Notes: generated by a model not told the origin, from the sequence alone. Counted from the stretch's first letter, positions 19,333 to 31,935 are shown. The stretch: 64,000 nucleotides of DNA from Mesorhizobium sp. PAMC28654 (GCF_020616515.1 NZ_CP085135.1:1860001-1924000), one strand, 5' to 3'. Made by a program: numbers and translations.

Positions 19333-19387
19333 ATTTCCCTGCCCCTTAGCCACCTAATGCCGGTCTAGCGTGTTTTGCAAAGGCCGA

Positions 19388-19411
19388 CAAGAAAAAGCCC
19401 GCCATGGGCTT
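19388..19411 (-). terminator. Minus-strand intrinsic terminator upstream of the LysM gene
   Basis: On the minus strand AAGCCC (19411-19406), a 5-base loop and GGGCTT (19400-19395) are followed by TTTCTTG. No minus-strand gene ends nearby: the LOG gene just upstream is on the plus strand. It could be a leader attenuator for the LysM gene or the end of a small antisense RNA. Confidence 0.55.
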
Positions 19412-19446
19412 GACCATGGTTACGGACCCAATCACCAATCAGTTGC

Positions 19447-20058
19447 ATGAACACGATTCGATCCGTCTGCGTCTATTGCGGCTCGTCTCCGGGCCGTGAC
19501 GAAACTTATGTCAAGGCCGGGCACCTGCTTGGGCGCTCCATTGCCCGCTCGGGCCTGCGGCTGGTCTATGGCGGCGGCACCAAGGGCATCATGGGCGCCG
19601 TCGCTGAGGGCGCGCTGCGGGCCGGCGGCAAGGTTACGGGCATTATTCCGCGCTTCCTGATCAACAGGGAAGCAACCGAAACCGCGCTTGACCGGCTCGA
19701 CGAACTCTTGATCACCGAAAACATGCACGAGCGCAAACACAGGATGTTCGAGAAATCCGACGCCTTTGTGGCGCTGCCGGGCGGCATCGGCACGGTCGAG
19801 GAAATCGTCGAGGTCATGACCTGGGCGCAGCTCGGCCATCATCGAAAGCCGATCGTCTTCGGCAATGTCGGGGGATTCTGGGATCCTATGCTGACCCTGC
19901 TCGATCACATGGCCGCCGAAGGTTTCATCCACACGGCACAGCGGGTGAAACCGCTGGTGGTCAACGATCCCGAAGCGATCGTCGCCGCCATCATGGTTGC
20001 CGGATCATCGGTCGATGCGCCGACCGAAGGCGTACAGTCGGTGATCGACAAGCTGTAG
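19447..20058 (+). CDS. LOG family protein (TIGR00730; cytokinin riboside 5'-monophosphate phosphoribohydrolase)
   Basis: A 203-residue Rossmann-fold protein with the LOG signature PGGIGTVEE and the upstream GGGTKGIMGAVA loop. LOG enzymes cleave the ribosyl bond of nucleoside 5'-monophosphates; in plants and some bacteria this releases active cytokinins. In most bacteria the true substrate is probably AMP or a related nucleotide. Residues Arg (ERKHRMFE) and the Glu pair needed for catalysis are present. It stands alone, convergent with a LysR gene. Confidence 0.87.
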   Translation: MNTIRSVCVYCGSSPGRDETYVKAGHLLGRSIARSGLRLVYGGGTKGIMGAVAEGALRAGGKVTGIIPRFLINREATETALDRLDELLITENMHERKHRMFEKSDAFVALPGGIGTVEEIVEVMTWAQLGHHRKPIVFGNVGGFWDPMLTLLDHMAAEGFIHTAQRVKPLVVNDPEAIVAAIMVAGSSVDAPTEGVQSVIDKL

Positions 20059-20072
20059 GGTCCTGGGAATAA

Positions 20073-20103
20073 GCAGTAGGGCAGTATGTGGGCTGCCTAC
20101 TGC
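20073..20103. terminator. Bidirectional hairpin between convergent genes
   Basis: GCAGTAGGGCAG (20073-20084) pairs with CTGCCTACTGC (20093-20103) with one bulge. It lies between the LOG stop and the LysR stop and includes the latter. T-runs are poor on both sides, so efficiency is uncertain. Confidence 0.45.
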
Positions 20104-20993
20104 CCTGCCTGTCCCTGAGCAGCCTGCCGCAAGGCTGATATCACCGCGCGGCGGTCATGACGTCGCCATGCCAGGTGGATCGAGACCGTGCGTTCGAACC
20201 ACGGTAGTTCGCGAAACGCGATCCGAGCTGGTGCCAGGCTCCGCAAGCTGGCCTGCACCGTTGCCAGGCCAAGTCCAGCACTGACCAGCCCCAGCGACGT
20301 CAGCGGATCGGCCGTTTCATAGGAAATGTTCGGCAGGAAGCCGGCTTTGGCGCAGGCGGCGAGGAATTGGCCGCGGTTGGTGTCATCCGGCTGGCGCACC
20401 ACGGTGATCCAGGTGCGACCGTCGAGATGATACGGCTGGATGTCGCCGACATCGGCAAGCGGATCGCCTTCCGGCATCGCCAGAACCAGCGGCTCGCGCC
20501 TGATCAGCGTGCAATCGATATCCGGATCGTCGACGGCCGGCGGCGAGTAGATCAGCCCCAGATCGAGTGCGCGCTGGCGCAGCCCCTCCAATTGTGCAGC
20601 CGATCGCTGGTTCATCAGTCGTAGATGAAAATCCGGCCGATCGCGGCGGAACTGCCGCAGCATCCCGGAGACAAGCCCGGCGTGGACGGCGCCTTCGACA
20701 TAGCCAATGGCGAGACGCCCGACCGTGCCATTGGCAAGATTGCGGCCAAGCTCTTCCAGTTGCCTTGCATTGGCCAGCAGCGCTCGCGCCTGAGTGAGAA
20801 AAGCGCGGCCTTCGGCGTTGAGGTGAACCCGCTGCTTTGCCCTCTCGAACAGCGGGACGCCGACTTTTTCCTCGAGCTGAATGATCTGCCGGCTGAGCGG
20901 CGACTGCGAGATGTGCAGCAGTTCGGCGGCGCGGCCGACATTGCCGGTTTCCGCGACAGCAACGAAATAGCGGATCTGGCGCAGATCGAACAT
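20097..20993 (-). CDS. LysR family regulator (CatR/BenM-like)
   Basis: A 298-residue LysR protein. Its start [26 protein letters not shown] and [19 protein letters not shown] is the DNA-binding domain; this N-terminal form is typical of the CbnR/CatR/BenM branch that senses aromatic catabolites. It is divergent from a muconolactone isomerase-like gene, which it probably controls. The 108-base gap contains CCTTAAGG (21013-21020) but no clear T-N11-A site that I could pick with confidence. Confidence 0.87.
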   Translation of the reverse strand: MFDLRQIRYFVAVAETGNVGRAAELLHISQSPLSRQIIQLEEKVGVPLFERAKQRVHLNAEGRAFLTQARALLANARQLEELGRNLANGTVGRLAIGYVEGAVHAGLVSGMLRQFRRDRPDFHLRLMNQRSAAQLEGLRQRALDLGLIYSPPAVDDPDIDCTLIRREPLVLAMPEGDPLADVGDIQPYHLDGRTWITVVRQPDDTNRGQFLAACAKAGFLPNISYETADPLTSLGLVSAGLGLATVQASLRSLAPARIAFRELPWFERTVSIHLAWRRHDRRAVISALRQAAQGQAGQ

Positions 20994-21101
20994 TTTTTCT
21001 CCAACATCAAGTCCTTAAGGGTCTCAACTTTAGCCTAATCAGTCCTGGACAGTCTGACCAGCCAAAGCGACAGTTGGCCATCACAACCTAAGGAGATCGC
21101 C

Positions 21102-21392
21102 ATGCAGTTCTTTGCCCTTCTCACCCGCAATACCCAAAAGTTCACCGACGCGGATTTCGCTCCGCTGCTGCCCGGCGAAGCCGAGCAGCGCCGCACGCTC
21201 TATGCCGAGGGCGCGGTGCGCCAGGTGTGGAACCGCGGCGACATTCCCGGCAGCGGCATGATGTTCGAGGCCCGCAGTGACGCGGACGTGCGCGGTCACC
21301 TTGCGACATTGCCGCTGGTCAAGGCGGGCATGATGGACATCGCCGCCGTCGTACCGCTCAATCCCTACCCCGGATTTGGACCGAAGCGCTGA
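21102..21392 (+). CDS. Muconolactone delta-isomerase-like protein
   Basis: A 96-residue protein matching the muconolactone isomerase fold: MQFFALLTRN at the N-terminus and a C-terminal DIAAVVPLNPYPGF. The true enzyme (CatC) works in the beta-ketoadipate pathway. Here no catA or catB is adjacent, so it may act on another substrate or be a paralogue. The start is secure: AAGGAGATCGCC precedes the ATG. It is divergent from a LysR gene of the family that usually regulates catechol genes. Confidence 0.72.
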   Translation: MQFFALLTRNTQKFTDADFAPLLPGEAEQRRTLYAEGAVRQVWNRGDIPGSGMMFEARSDADVRGHLATLPLVKAGMMDIAAVVPLNPYPGFGPKR

Positions 21393-21533
21393 GCGAATGC
21401 GAACGACGCGGCTGACATAGGTCGGCCGCGTCGAATACCTCTCGGGAACACTCCCCGCGCACCGATAGAATTGGCCAACACGCCGCGATACAAGCTCCCG
21501 ATGGCTTTGGCAGGAACACTCGGAGTGTCAGGG

Positions 21534-22298
21534 ATGAAAATCGAGGGATTGGAAGGCAGGACCGCACTCGTCACCGCTGCCGGGCAGAATGTCGGACGAC
21601 GAGTGGCTCTGGCATTTGCAGAAGCCGGAGCCAATGTCGTCATCAATGGACTCAGCGATCTGGGCAAAATTGAAGGGGTTGCTGAAGAGGCTGAGCGTTT
21701 CGGCGTGAAAGCCTTGCCGATTCTGGCAGACTGCTCGCAGTGGCCGTCCGTTGCGACGATGGTGGAAGCGGCGATCAAGGCATTCGGTTCGCTGGACGTC
21801 GCCGTTTCCGCAGTCGGAATTCGTCCGCATCAGGCATTTCACGAAATTTCGATCGAGGATTGGGACAGAGTCGTAAGAACCAATCTGAATTCGGCTTTCT
21901 ACGTCGACCGGGCCGTTCTGCCTCACATGCGCGCGAAACGGTTCGGCAGAATTATCCACATGGCGGGCTCGGACGCGCTTTTCCCGCTGGAAAACCGCGC
22001 GCATGTCGTTGCGACGAAACACGCTCTGCATGGGCTGGCCAAGGCCATCGCTCTCGAATACGGCCCCGAAGGTATTACAGCCAACAGCGTAGCTTCAGGA
22101 TGGGTCTCCACGCGAAGAAATCCGGACTGGTTTCCGAACCTGAAAGACACCGTGGCTGAGCTTGAGAAGACGCTCCCGCTACGTCATCTGGGCGATGTCG
22201 AGGACATCTCGAACGCTTGTATCTATCTGGCTTCGGACATGGGCAAATTTATTACGGGCCAGATGATCCACATCAACGGCGGCGAATTCATGTTTTAA
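21534..22298 (+). CDS. Atypical SDR family protein lacking the catalytic Tyr
   Basis: A 254-residue short-chain dehydrogenase fold. The cofactor loop reads TAAGQNVGRR and the substrate Ser is in HMAGSDALF. The YxxxK motif is changed: the stretch is RAHVVATKHAL, so the Lys remains but the Tyr position is Val, with a His one residue before. ATG 21534 opens MKIEGLEGRTALVT; GGAG lies about 8 bases upstream. Several rare AGA arginine codons and a lower GC impression than neighbours hint at acquisition. It follows the isomerase-like gene by 141 bases. Function is unknown. Confidence 0.8.
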   Translation: MKIEGLEGRTALVTAAGQNVGRRVALAFAEAGANVVINGLSDLGKIEGVAEEAERFGVKALPILADCSQWPSVATMVEAAIKAFGSLDVAVSAVGIRPHQAFHEISIEDWDRVVRTNLNSAFYVDRAVLPHMRAKRFGRIIHMAGSDALFPLENRAHVVATKHALHGLAKAIALEYGPEGITANSVASGWVSTRRNPDWFPNLKDTVAELEKTLPLRHLGDVEDISNACIYLASDMGKFITGQMIHINGGEFMF

Positions 22299-22445
22299 AG
22301 CACGCATACGGAGCGGCCAGTTGCTCCTTACCCGCAAGTGTCAAGAAACCGTCACACGAAACCGGGTTCACTCGTGCTAGAAAATTGAGGGTGAGGCAGC
22401 CGCCATGCGGCTCCATGTTCGAAACCTGCATCTGGCACCCCGCCC

Positions 22446-23444
22446 ATGGATATCGCTCTCAATCCGGAAGGCACCGACCTGTCGCCCTACCTGCCCGACG
22501 AGCACGGGCTCTTTTTCATCTATCACTTCACCGCCGATGGCGCGCGGACCAAGGATGCCGCCGCGGCTCGCTGGACGTGGCGCAGTTATCAATTGTCGGA
22601 CCTGCATGCCCGACAGGAGATCGCGGCTGAACCAAAGTTGCCGCTGCCGGTGCGCGACGCCTTCCTGTCCGCCAGCCATGGCTGCCATATCGACCTCGAG
22701 GATGACTGGCTTTACGGCGATCTGCCGGACCTGCGTCACGATTATTCGGCGGAGGCACGGGGCCTCGGCCATTTCCGTTTTGCTCTCAACGACACGATGC
22801 TGATCGGCGGACGCAAGCAGCCTTTGCAGTCGGTCGACAATATCCGCAAGGCGATCGACAACGGCGCGCGCAAGTTCCGCTCACCGGCGGAACTGATCGA
22901 AGCTGTCATGGGCCAATCGCTCGACGGCATGGCATCCGAGCTTGCCACGCTTGGCGACAACATGGATGGCATCGAGGACCGTATCGTCTGCGATGCATGG
23001 CATAATGAGCGCCAGACGCTGGTGGATGCGCGCCGGCACCTGGTGCTGATCCATCGCCAGATGGCGACGTTGACCAATCTGTTTCGCCATCTTGACCACG
23101 CGCATCGCCACGACCTGCCCGACGCGATCAACGACATGGCGACGCGGCTTTCGCACAGGACGCAGACGCTGCACCATGACGGCGAGCAATTGCAGGCACG
23201 CGCCCGCCTGCTGCAGGACGAATTGATGGCAAAGCTGACGACGCAGTCGAACCAGTTGCTTTATGTGCTGTCGGTGATGACGGCGGTGCTGCTGCCGATG
23301 ACCATCATTTCCGGCCTGTTCGGCATGAATGTCGGCGGCCTGCCGCTCGTCGACACCCCCATGGGTTTTTGGGTGGTATCAGCGGTATCGCTGCTCATCG
23401 CTGGGGTTGTCTATATGTTCGTCAGGCGACTTGGCAGGATGTAA
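22446..23444 (+). CDS. CorA family transporter, ZntB-like
   Basis: A 332-residue CorA-fold protein: a large cytosolic domain (residues ~1-265, rich in helices) and two C-terminal membrane helices. The loop between them carries the family signature GMN (LFGMNVGGLP). The N-terminal half and loop composition resemble ZntB, which transports Zn2+, rather than the Mg2+ channel CorA; ion specificity is inferred. The gene is convergent with the GST gene, 5 bases apart. Confidence 0.87.
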   Translation: MDIALNPEGTDLSPYLPDEHGLFFIYHFTADGARTKDAAAARWTWRSYQLSDLHARQEIAAEPKLPLPVRDAFLSASHGCHIDLEDDWLYGDLPDLRHDYSAEARGLGHFRFALNDTMLIGGRKQPLQSVDNIRKAIDNGARKFRSPAELIEAVMGQSLDGMASELATLGDNMDGIEDRIVCDAWHNERQTLVDARRHLVLIHRQMATLTNLFRHLDHAHRHDLPDAINDMATRLSHRTQTLHHDGEQLQARARLLQDELMAKLTTQSNQLLYVLSVMTAVLLPMTIISGLFGMNVGGLPLVDTPMGFWVVSAVSLLIAGVVYMFVRRLGRM

Positions 23445-23449
23445 AGCGC

Positions 23450-24133
23450 TCAAACGGCGCGACGATCCTCGATGACTGTGCCGGCGGCGAGGACCTCCGC
23501 CTCATGGCCAGGCTCGCGCCACGTCTCGGCAAGAGCGGAGGCATACCATTCGCGCATCACGGTCAGGTCAAGCAGACGCGCCGGATAGGCAGCCGCGGCG
23601 CCCTCGAAAGACAGCCCATACGACTGAGCCCGAAACGCCACCGGGGCAAAGAAGGCATCGACGGCGGTGAAGGCATTGCCGGCCAGGAACGGCCCGCCGA
23701 AGCGTGCAAGGCCATCGTTCCAGAGATCGCCGAGGCGAAAGAGATCCTGCTTCAGCGCGTCGGACATCGGCAATGGTTGCACGCGCACGCCGCAACTCAT
23801 CGAGCAGTCATTGCGCAAGGCGGTGAAGCTCGAATGCATTTCGGCCGCGGCCGAGCGCGCCCAGGCACGGGCCTTGGCTTCAACCGGCCAGACGCCGTGA
23901 TGCCTCTCGGCCAGATATTCGGCGATGGCGAGCGAATCCCAGACCGCCCAGCCATCGTCGACCAGGCACGGCACCCGGCCATTGGGCGAAAAGGGCCGAT
24001 AGACGCTCCAGCTTGGACCGGTCGGAAATGGCGTCAGCCGCTCCTCGAACGGGATCTCGAGCATGCGCATCAGCACCCATGGCCGCAGCGACCATGAGGA
24101 ATAGTTCTTGTTGGCGATGTGCAGCACGTACAT
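23450..24133 (-). CDS. Glutathione S-transferase family protein
   Basis: A 227-residue GST. The N-terminal thioredoxin-like domain has SSWSLRPWVLM, with Ser as the likely glutathione-activating residue, and the cis-Pro region RVPCLVDDG followed by VWDSLAIAEYLAE. The C-terminal helical domain is complete. The start at ATG 24133 (MYVLHIANKNY) is natural. It follows rarD by 9 bases on the same strand, so the two may be co-transcribed. The substrate is unknown. Confidence 0.88.
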   Translation of the reverse strand: MYVLHIANKNYSSWSLRPWVLMRMLEIPFEERLTPFPTGPSWSVYRPFSPNGRVPCLVDDGWAVWDSLAIAEYLAERHHGVWPVEAKARAWARSAAAEMHSSFTALRNDCSMSCGVRVQPLPMSDALKQDLFRLGDLWNDGLARFGGPFLAGNAFTAVDAFFAPVAFRAQSYGLSFEGAAAAYPARLLDLTVMREWYASALAETWREPGHEAEVLAAGTVIEDRRAV

Positions 24134-24142
24134 CTGGAAATC

Positions 24143-25072
24143 CTATCGTATCGCGGGTGTCGCCGGCCGTATCTCGCGGCCGCGAAACATCGACCAGGAA
24201 TAGATCGCCAGCGCTACCCAGATAAGTCCGAAGGCAACGGCATCGATGCCGCCGAATGGTTCGTCGAAGATCAGCACGGCGATCAGGAACACCATGGTCG
24301 GCGCGATATACTGCATGATGCCGATGGTGGACAGGCGCAAGAGCTTGGCGCCGAACGCAAACAACAGGAGCGGCACCGAGGTGACCGGACCACAGCCGAT
24401 CAGCAGAGCCGTATCGGTGGACGTGCTGGAGACAAAATGGTCCTGTCCGGTGGCAACCAGGTAAACGATGTAGGTAAGCGCCGGCACCGATAGCAACATC
24501 ACCTCGAGCAGGAACCCCTGGCTGGGCCCGATCGGCAGTGTCTTGCGGAAGAAGCCGTAGGCCGCGAATGAGAAAGCCAGCACCAGCGACACCCAAGGCA
24601 GCTTGCCTGCCTCGACGGTGAGCACCGCGACCGCTATCGCCGCCAGTGCCACTGCCGCGATCTGCAGCCGGCCGAGCCGTTCACCAAGCACCAGCGCGCC
24701 GACGACGACGCTGACTAGCGGGTTGATGTAGTAGCCGAGCGCCGTCTCGACGGTGCGATCGACCGAGATTGCCCAGACATAGATGCCCCAGTTGATCGAT
24801 ATCAGCGCGGCCGTCAGCGCGGCCATCGAAATGGTACGCGGTGAGCGCAGCGCCGCCTTGAAATCCGCCGTGCGGCGAGCCCAGATCAGAACAGCCGCCG
24901 CGATGGGCACCGACCAGACGATACGATGAGCGATAACCTCGGCCAGCGGCAGATGTGCGACCGCCTTCATGTAGAAAGGTAGAAGTCCCCACAGCAAATA
25001 GGCGCCCAGTGCCAGCAGGAAGCCGCGCCGCGCCTTCGAATCCGCGTCCAGGGTCATTGCATCTGTGGCCAT
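24143..25072 (-). CDS. rarD: EamA family transporter RarD
   Basis: A 309-residue ten-helix DMT transporter. The N-terminus ALGAYLLWGLLPFYMKAV and ISINWGIYVWAISVDRTVETALGYYINPL are diagnostic for RarD. RarD was named for chloramphenicol sensitivity in Pseudomonas; its physiological substrate is unknown. The ATG at 25072 gives MATDAMTLDAD ahead of helix 1. The gene follows the cimA operon after 83 bases on the same strand and is followed closely by the GST gene. Confidence 0.9.
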   Translation of the reverse strand: MATDAMTLDADSKARRGFLLALGAYLLWGLLPFYMKAVAHLPLAEVIAHRIVWSVPIAAAVLIWARRTADFKAALRSPRTISMAALTAALISINWGIYVWAISVDRTVETALGYYINPLVSVVVGALVLGERLGRLQIAAVALAAIAVAVLTVEAGKLPWVSLVLAFSFAAYGFFRKTLPIGPSQGFLLEVMLLSVPALTYIVYLVATGQDHFVSSTSTDTALLIGCGPVTSVPLLLFAFGAKLLRLSTIGIMQYIAPTMVFLIAVLIFDEPFGGIDAVAFGLIWVALAIYSWSMFRGREIRPATPAIR

Positions 25073-25155
25073 GGACCAACGCTATGGCCCAGCCATCCCC
25101 GCAAAACCATCGCAAAATTCTGATGGATCAATGGACTTTCGCTGATGGTTCAAGG

Positions 25156-28200
<3,045 letters not shown>

Positions 28201-28204
<4 letters not shown>

Positions 28205-28692
28205 GATCTTTCCTCTGGCGGCCATTGTTCGGTGTCATGGTCGGGATGCTGATAGGAGACGAGATCGGCCAGGAAGGCGACCGCCTCGGCGTCTTCCAAC
28301 GTGTCCTTGCCGGGCAAGTTCGGAATGGTGTCGACATAGGGCAGTTTTGCCTCGGTTCCCCACTGGATCAACGGCGCGATCTCCGATGGATCGTCGAAGG
28401 CTCCAATGGCGAGGGCGACGCCATCGGGGGCGGTGTAGCTGAGCGGCGTGCCGCAATTGGCGCAGAAGCCGCGGCTGCCGTGGTTGGACGACTGGAAGTA
28501 TTTCGGCTCGCCGCGCGTCCAGTCGAAGATCGCCCCGCGCACCGAGACAAGCGGCGCGTAGAAAGCGCCGAATGCCTTCTGGCACATGCGGCAATGGCAG
28601 ACGGAGGCATCGCCGAGCGCGCCTTCGACGCGGAAACGCACCGCGCCGCATTGGCAGCCGCCCGTGTAGATCGGCCGGTTGTCGAGGCTCAT
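28201..28692 (-). CDS. GFA family zinc protein (first copy)
   Basis: A 163-residue GFA-fold protein with CQCGAVRF, CHCRMCQ and CANCGTPL zinc motifs. It starts at ATG 28692, 6 bases after the VOC gene stop. The C-terminus carries an extra ~10 residues (DAEAVAFLADLVSYQHPDHD) not in the second copy. The tandem pair looks like an old duplication. The substrate is unknown; proximity to a VOC protein hints at aldehyde or thiol chemistry, but that is inference. Confidence 0.86.
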
Positions 28693-28698
28693 CGCTGG

Positions 28699-29085
28699 TC
28701 ACTCCGGCGCATGGCAGACGGCCTCGACATTGTTGCCGTCGGGATCGAAGACGAAAGCGCCATAGTAATTCGCGTGATAGTGTGGGCGCAGCCCAGGCCC
28801 GCCATTGTCCTTGCCGCCGGCGGCAAGTGCCGCCACGTGGAAGGCATCGACCTCAGCACGGCTGCGCGCGGTGAAGGCGACGTGCTGGTGGTCCTTCGGC
28901 TTATCCTTGCCGCCATGCAGCCAGAACACCGGCCGGTCGCGGCCATAGCCGCCAACCTTGGCGCCGCCGGTATATTCCTGCGGTACCATATAGAGGAGCG
29001 AAGCGCCAAGCGGCGCCATCGCCTTGTCGTAGAACGCCTTCGACGCGTCGAAATCGGAAACGGTGATGCCGAGATGGTCGATCAT
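28699..29085 (-). CDS. VOC family protein
   Basis: A 128-residue vicinal-oxygen-chelate protein (glyoxalase/bleomycin-resistance/dioxygenase fold). It begins [20 protein letters not shown] and ends with [13 protein letters not shown], the usual last metal-binding strand. Single-domain VOC proteins act as dimers. ATG 29085 overlaps the cysS stop (ATGA), so it is co-translated with cysS. The substrate is unknown. Confidence 0.88.
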   Translation of the reverse strand: MIDHLGITVSDFDASKAFYDKAMAPLGASLLYMVPQEYTGGAKVGGYGRDRPVFWLHGGKDKPKDHQHVAFTARSRAEVDAFHVAALAAGGKDNGGPGLRPHYHANYYGAFVFDPDGNNVEAVCHAPE

Positions 29086-30518
29086 CTTTTTACCTCCCAG
29101 TTGGTGATGCGTTCGCCGGTGGCGGGGTCCTTACCATCCTTCAACTGTATGCCTTGTGCCAGCAGTTCATCGCGGATGCGATCGGCTCCGGCCCAGTTCT
29201 TGGTAGCGATAAGGGCAAGGCGCTGGGCGATCGCCCCGGCGACAGCATCTTCATCGACGGCCGCCGATGCGACATCGAAACCAAGGAACAGAAGGGCCGC
29301 CTTCAGCGAAGCGGCGGCATCGTTGCCGTCGGCCGCCTCGCCGGCCAGTTGCGTCAACACCTGGAACGCAGCGTAGGTGGCGAGATCGTCGGTCAAGGCA
29401 TCCACCACCTCCACAGGCAACTGGCTTGCCGGTGCCGACGCCAGATCCGCCGCCCGCTTCCATTTGCGCAGCGTGTTCTCGGCCTCTTCCAGCTTGCGTA
29501 CGGAAAAGTCGATCGGCTCGCGATAATGCGTCATCAGCATCGCCAGTCGCAGAACGTCGCCCGGCCATTTGCGACCGCCAAAAGTCTCCGTTTCCAGCAA
29601 TTCGTTGATCGAATAGAAATTGCCCAGGCTCTTGGACATTTTCTGCCCCTCGACCTGCAGGAAGCCGTTGTGCATCCAGATGTTGGCCATCACGTCCGTG
29701 CCGTGGGCGCAACGCGACTGGGCGATCTCGTTCTCATGATGCGGGAAGATCAGGTCGAGACCGCCGCCATGGATGTCGAAGACCTCGCCGAGATAGGCGG
29801 CCGACATTGCAGAGCATTCGATATGCCAGCCTGGCCGGCCCCTGCCCCAGGGTGAATTCCAGCCGGGCTCTTCCGGTGAAGAAAGCTTCCACAGCACGAA
29901 ATCGCCGGGCGCTTTCTTGTGCGCGTCGACAGCAACACGGGCGCCAGCCTGCTGCTCATCCAGATTGCGCTTCGACAGTTGCCCGTAGTCCGGCATCGAC
30001 GCGGTGTCGAACAGGACTTCGCCTGCCGCGAGATAGGCATGGCCACGTTCGATCAGGCTTTGAATCAAGGTGATCATGTCGGCCTTGCCATCGGCGCGAG
30101 GCTCGACGAACTCGGTCGCGCGCGGCTCGACCGTCGGCTCCAGGCAGCCGAGGACAGCCACATCCTTGTGGAACTGGTCCGCGGTCTTTTCAGTGACTCG
30201 CCGGATCGCTTCGTTGAGCGACAGTTTTCCCGACGCAATCTCGCTGCCAAAATCGCGCAGGGCGCGCGCGTTAATCTTGTCGTCGACATCTGTGATGTTG
30301 CGCACATACGTCACATGCGACTCGCCATACAAATGACGAAGCAAACGGAACAGCACGTCGAAGACGATCACCGGCCTTGCATTGCCGATATGGGCAAAGT
30401 CGTAGACCGTCGGGCCGCAGACATACATGCGCACGTTTTGCGAATCGATCGGAACGAAATCCTGTTTCGACCGCGTCAGCGTGTTGTAGAGGCGCAAGCC
30501 ATTCGATGCGTCGGACAT
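29082..30518 (-). CDS. cysS: Cysteinyl-tRNA synthetase
   Basis: Charges tRNA-Cys. It is a class I synthetase of 478 residues with the HIGH motif as HIGN (43-46), the KMSKS motif at 293-297, and zinc ligands including Cys34, Cys235 and His260. I chose ATG 30518 (MSDASNGL); the longer frame to 30614 adds 32 unlikely residues. It is the first gene of a six-gene minus-strand operon with ATGA overlaps leading to cimA. The promoter should lie in 30519-30911. Confidence 0.96.
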   Translation of the reverse strand: MSDASNGLRLYNTLTRSKQDFVPIDSQNVRMYVCGPTVYDFAHIGNARPVIVFDVLFRLLRHLYGESHVTYVRNITDVDDKINARALRDFGSEIASGKLSLNEAIRRVTEKTADQFHKDVAVLGCLEPTVEPRATEFVEPRADGKADMITLIQSLIERGHAYLAAGEVLFDTASMPDYGQLSKRNLDEQQAGARVAVDAHKKAPGDFVLWKLSSPEEPGWNSPWGRGRPGWHIECSAMSAAYLGEVFDIHGGGLDLIFPHHENEIAQSRCAHGTDVMANIWMHNGFLQVEGQKMSKSLGNFYSINELLETETFGGRKWPGDVLRLAMLMTHYREPIDFSVRKLEEAENTLRKWKRAADLASAPASQLPVEVVDALTDDLATYAAFQVLTQLAGEAADGNDAAASLKAALLFLGFDVASAAVDEDAVAGAIAQRLALIATKNWAGADRIRDELLAQGIQLKDGKDPATGERITNWEVKR

Positions 30519-30911
30519 TCGTGCCTTCCGGTTACTCAGTTTTGGTTGTGCCGGGTCAGTTTTGCGCCGAAACGCAAAGCGTACTCCAGCCTGCTGGCCG
30601 GGGCGTTTGTCCAATCTGGGGAAAGATGAGGCGAAAACGTCCGGACCAGCGCGAGGCTAGCCAATAATGCAAATGCCACAAATGGCGAAAGACGTTTTCA
30701 TGGGCGGCTTTATCGCCTTGGCCGGTGTTGCCGTCAAGTCGCTACTTTCGGCAAAAATGTCGTTGGCTCACGAGTTAACTTGCGCTGAAACATTTTATTA
30801 AACATGTCGGCACAGTCATGAAACATTCGCCGAATAGACGACAAGGCGTCACGATTTGGTCGGATTCGGCCATCAGATGTAGACACGAAAATGTTACCAG
30901 GGAAGAGAACG
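30519..30911. other. 393-bp intergenic region between cysS and a small plus-strand ORF
   Basis: Divergent promoter region for cysS (minus) and the 51-residue ORF (plus). It contains a 9-base direct repeat TGAAACATT (30786-30794 and 30819-30827) in an AT-richer patch. I see no RNA gene and no strong terminator. Confidence 0.5.
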
Positions 30912-31067
30912 ATGCCTCGAGCCAAGCAAGATCCAAACCGCGCCAAGCAATCGGCGCTCGCCAACCATTATAGGGCAATCGGCCCGGCCGCGATCGTCGC
31001 CGCTCTTCTGCACACCGCGAAGAAGAAAAAGCCGGCGCAGAAAATCGTATCTCCCCGCGCTTCCTGA
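30912..31067 (+). CDS. Small basic hypothetical protein (51 aa)
   Basis: ATG 30912 opens a 51-codon ORF encoding MPRAKQDPNRAKQSALANH and ending in a Lys-rich tail (HTAKKKKPAQK). AGGGAAGAG lies 6-8 bases upstream as a plausible ribosome site. The middle (AAIVAALLHTA) is hydrophobic-to-helical. It is too short for strong coding evidence, but composition and ribosome site favour a real gene. I do not recognise the family. Basic and small, it could bind nucleic acid or membranes, but that is speculation. Confidence 0.5.
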   Translation: MPRAKQDPNRAKQSALANHYRAIGPAAIVAALLHTAKKKKPAQKIVSPRAS

Positions 31068-31173
31068 TATTGCGGGGCCTGCGCTACTGGCCGGCAACAG
31101 GGGCGTCGATACATGCCCTTTTATGCAAGCTTGATCTTTCGGGAAGACGACCTCAGAATCCTGGAATCACGCT

Positions 31174-31935
31174 TCAGAATAAAGTCATCTGACTGTCGTC
31201 CGCGCCGGGTTTCTGGCGCTTGGCCTTCTCGACCATCGGCCCGACGACACCCATCTCCTGAATCTCCGGACCGGTGTTGGCGACCTTGTTGACAAGGTCG
31301 GAAACTGGAATCGCCTCAAAGAAATCAGGTTGCGCCGGTTGCAGCAGGTCGACCACGTCGCGCGGCTCCAGCGTCCGGCAGTCCAGCCAGCGCGCGAAAT
31401 CCTGTGGATGGATCACGACCGGCATACGGTCGTGGATATGGGCGACGCCGGCATTGGCGCTGACAGTCAGGATAGCACCAGTGTCCATTTCCGAGCCGCC
31501 GGGCTCGGCATAGGTTTCGATCAGCCCGGCGAAAGCGACGAGCCCGCCGTGCTTGGGCCGGATCCAATAGGGCTGCCCCTTCTTGCCGCCGGCCTTTTGC
31601 CATTCATAGAATCCGGAAGCCGGCACCAGCGCGCGGCGATGACGCATGGCGGCGCGGAACGAGGCCTTTTCCACCGCACCTTCCGAACGTGCGTTGATCA
31701 GCAGCGGAAACTCCCTGGTGTCCTTGACCCAGGTAGGGATCAACCCCCAGCGCACCAGCATCGACTGGCGATTCGGCAGGTTCGAACCCGGGGCTTGCGG
31801 GACTCCGGCGAGCGCCATCAGGATCGGCTGCGTCGGCGCGATGTTGTAGCGCGCCGGAAAATCGTCGAGCCCCGGCACTCCCAGAAAGTCCGCCGTCTGG
31901 TCCGGCGTGGCGGTCAAGGCAAAACGTCCGCACAT
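31174..31935 (-). CDS. SOS response-associated peptidase (YedK/HMCES type)
   Basis: Forms a stable covalent link to abasic sites in single-stranded DNA, protecting them during replication. It is 253 residues long and begins MCGRFAL; Cys2, exposed after Met removal, is the nucleophile. Other conserved points are ARYNIAPTQ, the catalytic-site Asn/Arg region INARSEGA, the Glu in SGFYEWQ, and the His in IHDRMPVV. The start is fixed by the MCGR sequence. It is divergent from the NUDIX gene, which fits a nucleotide-damage theme. Confidence 0.93.
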   Translation of the reverse strand: MCGRFALTATPDQTADFLGVPGLDDFPARYNIAPTQPILMALAGVPQAPGSNLPNRQSMLVRWGLIPTWVKDTREFPLLINARSEGAVEKASFRAAMRHRRALVPASGFYEWQKAGGKKGQPYWIRPKHGGLVAFAGLIETYAEPGGSEMDTGAILTVSANAGVAHIHDRMPVVIHPQDFARWLDCRTLEPRDVVDLLQPAQPDFFEAIPVSDLVNKVANTGPEIQEMGVVGPMVEKAKRQKPGADDSQMTLF

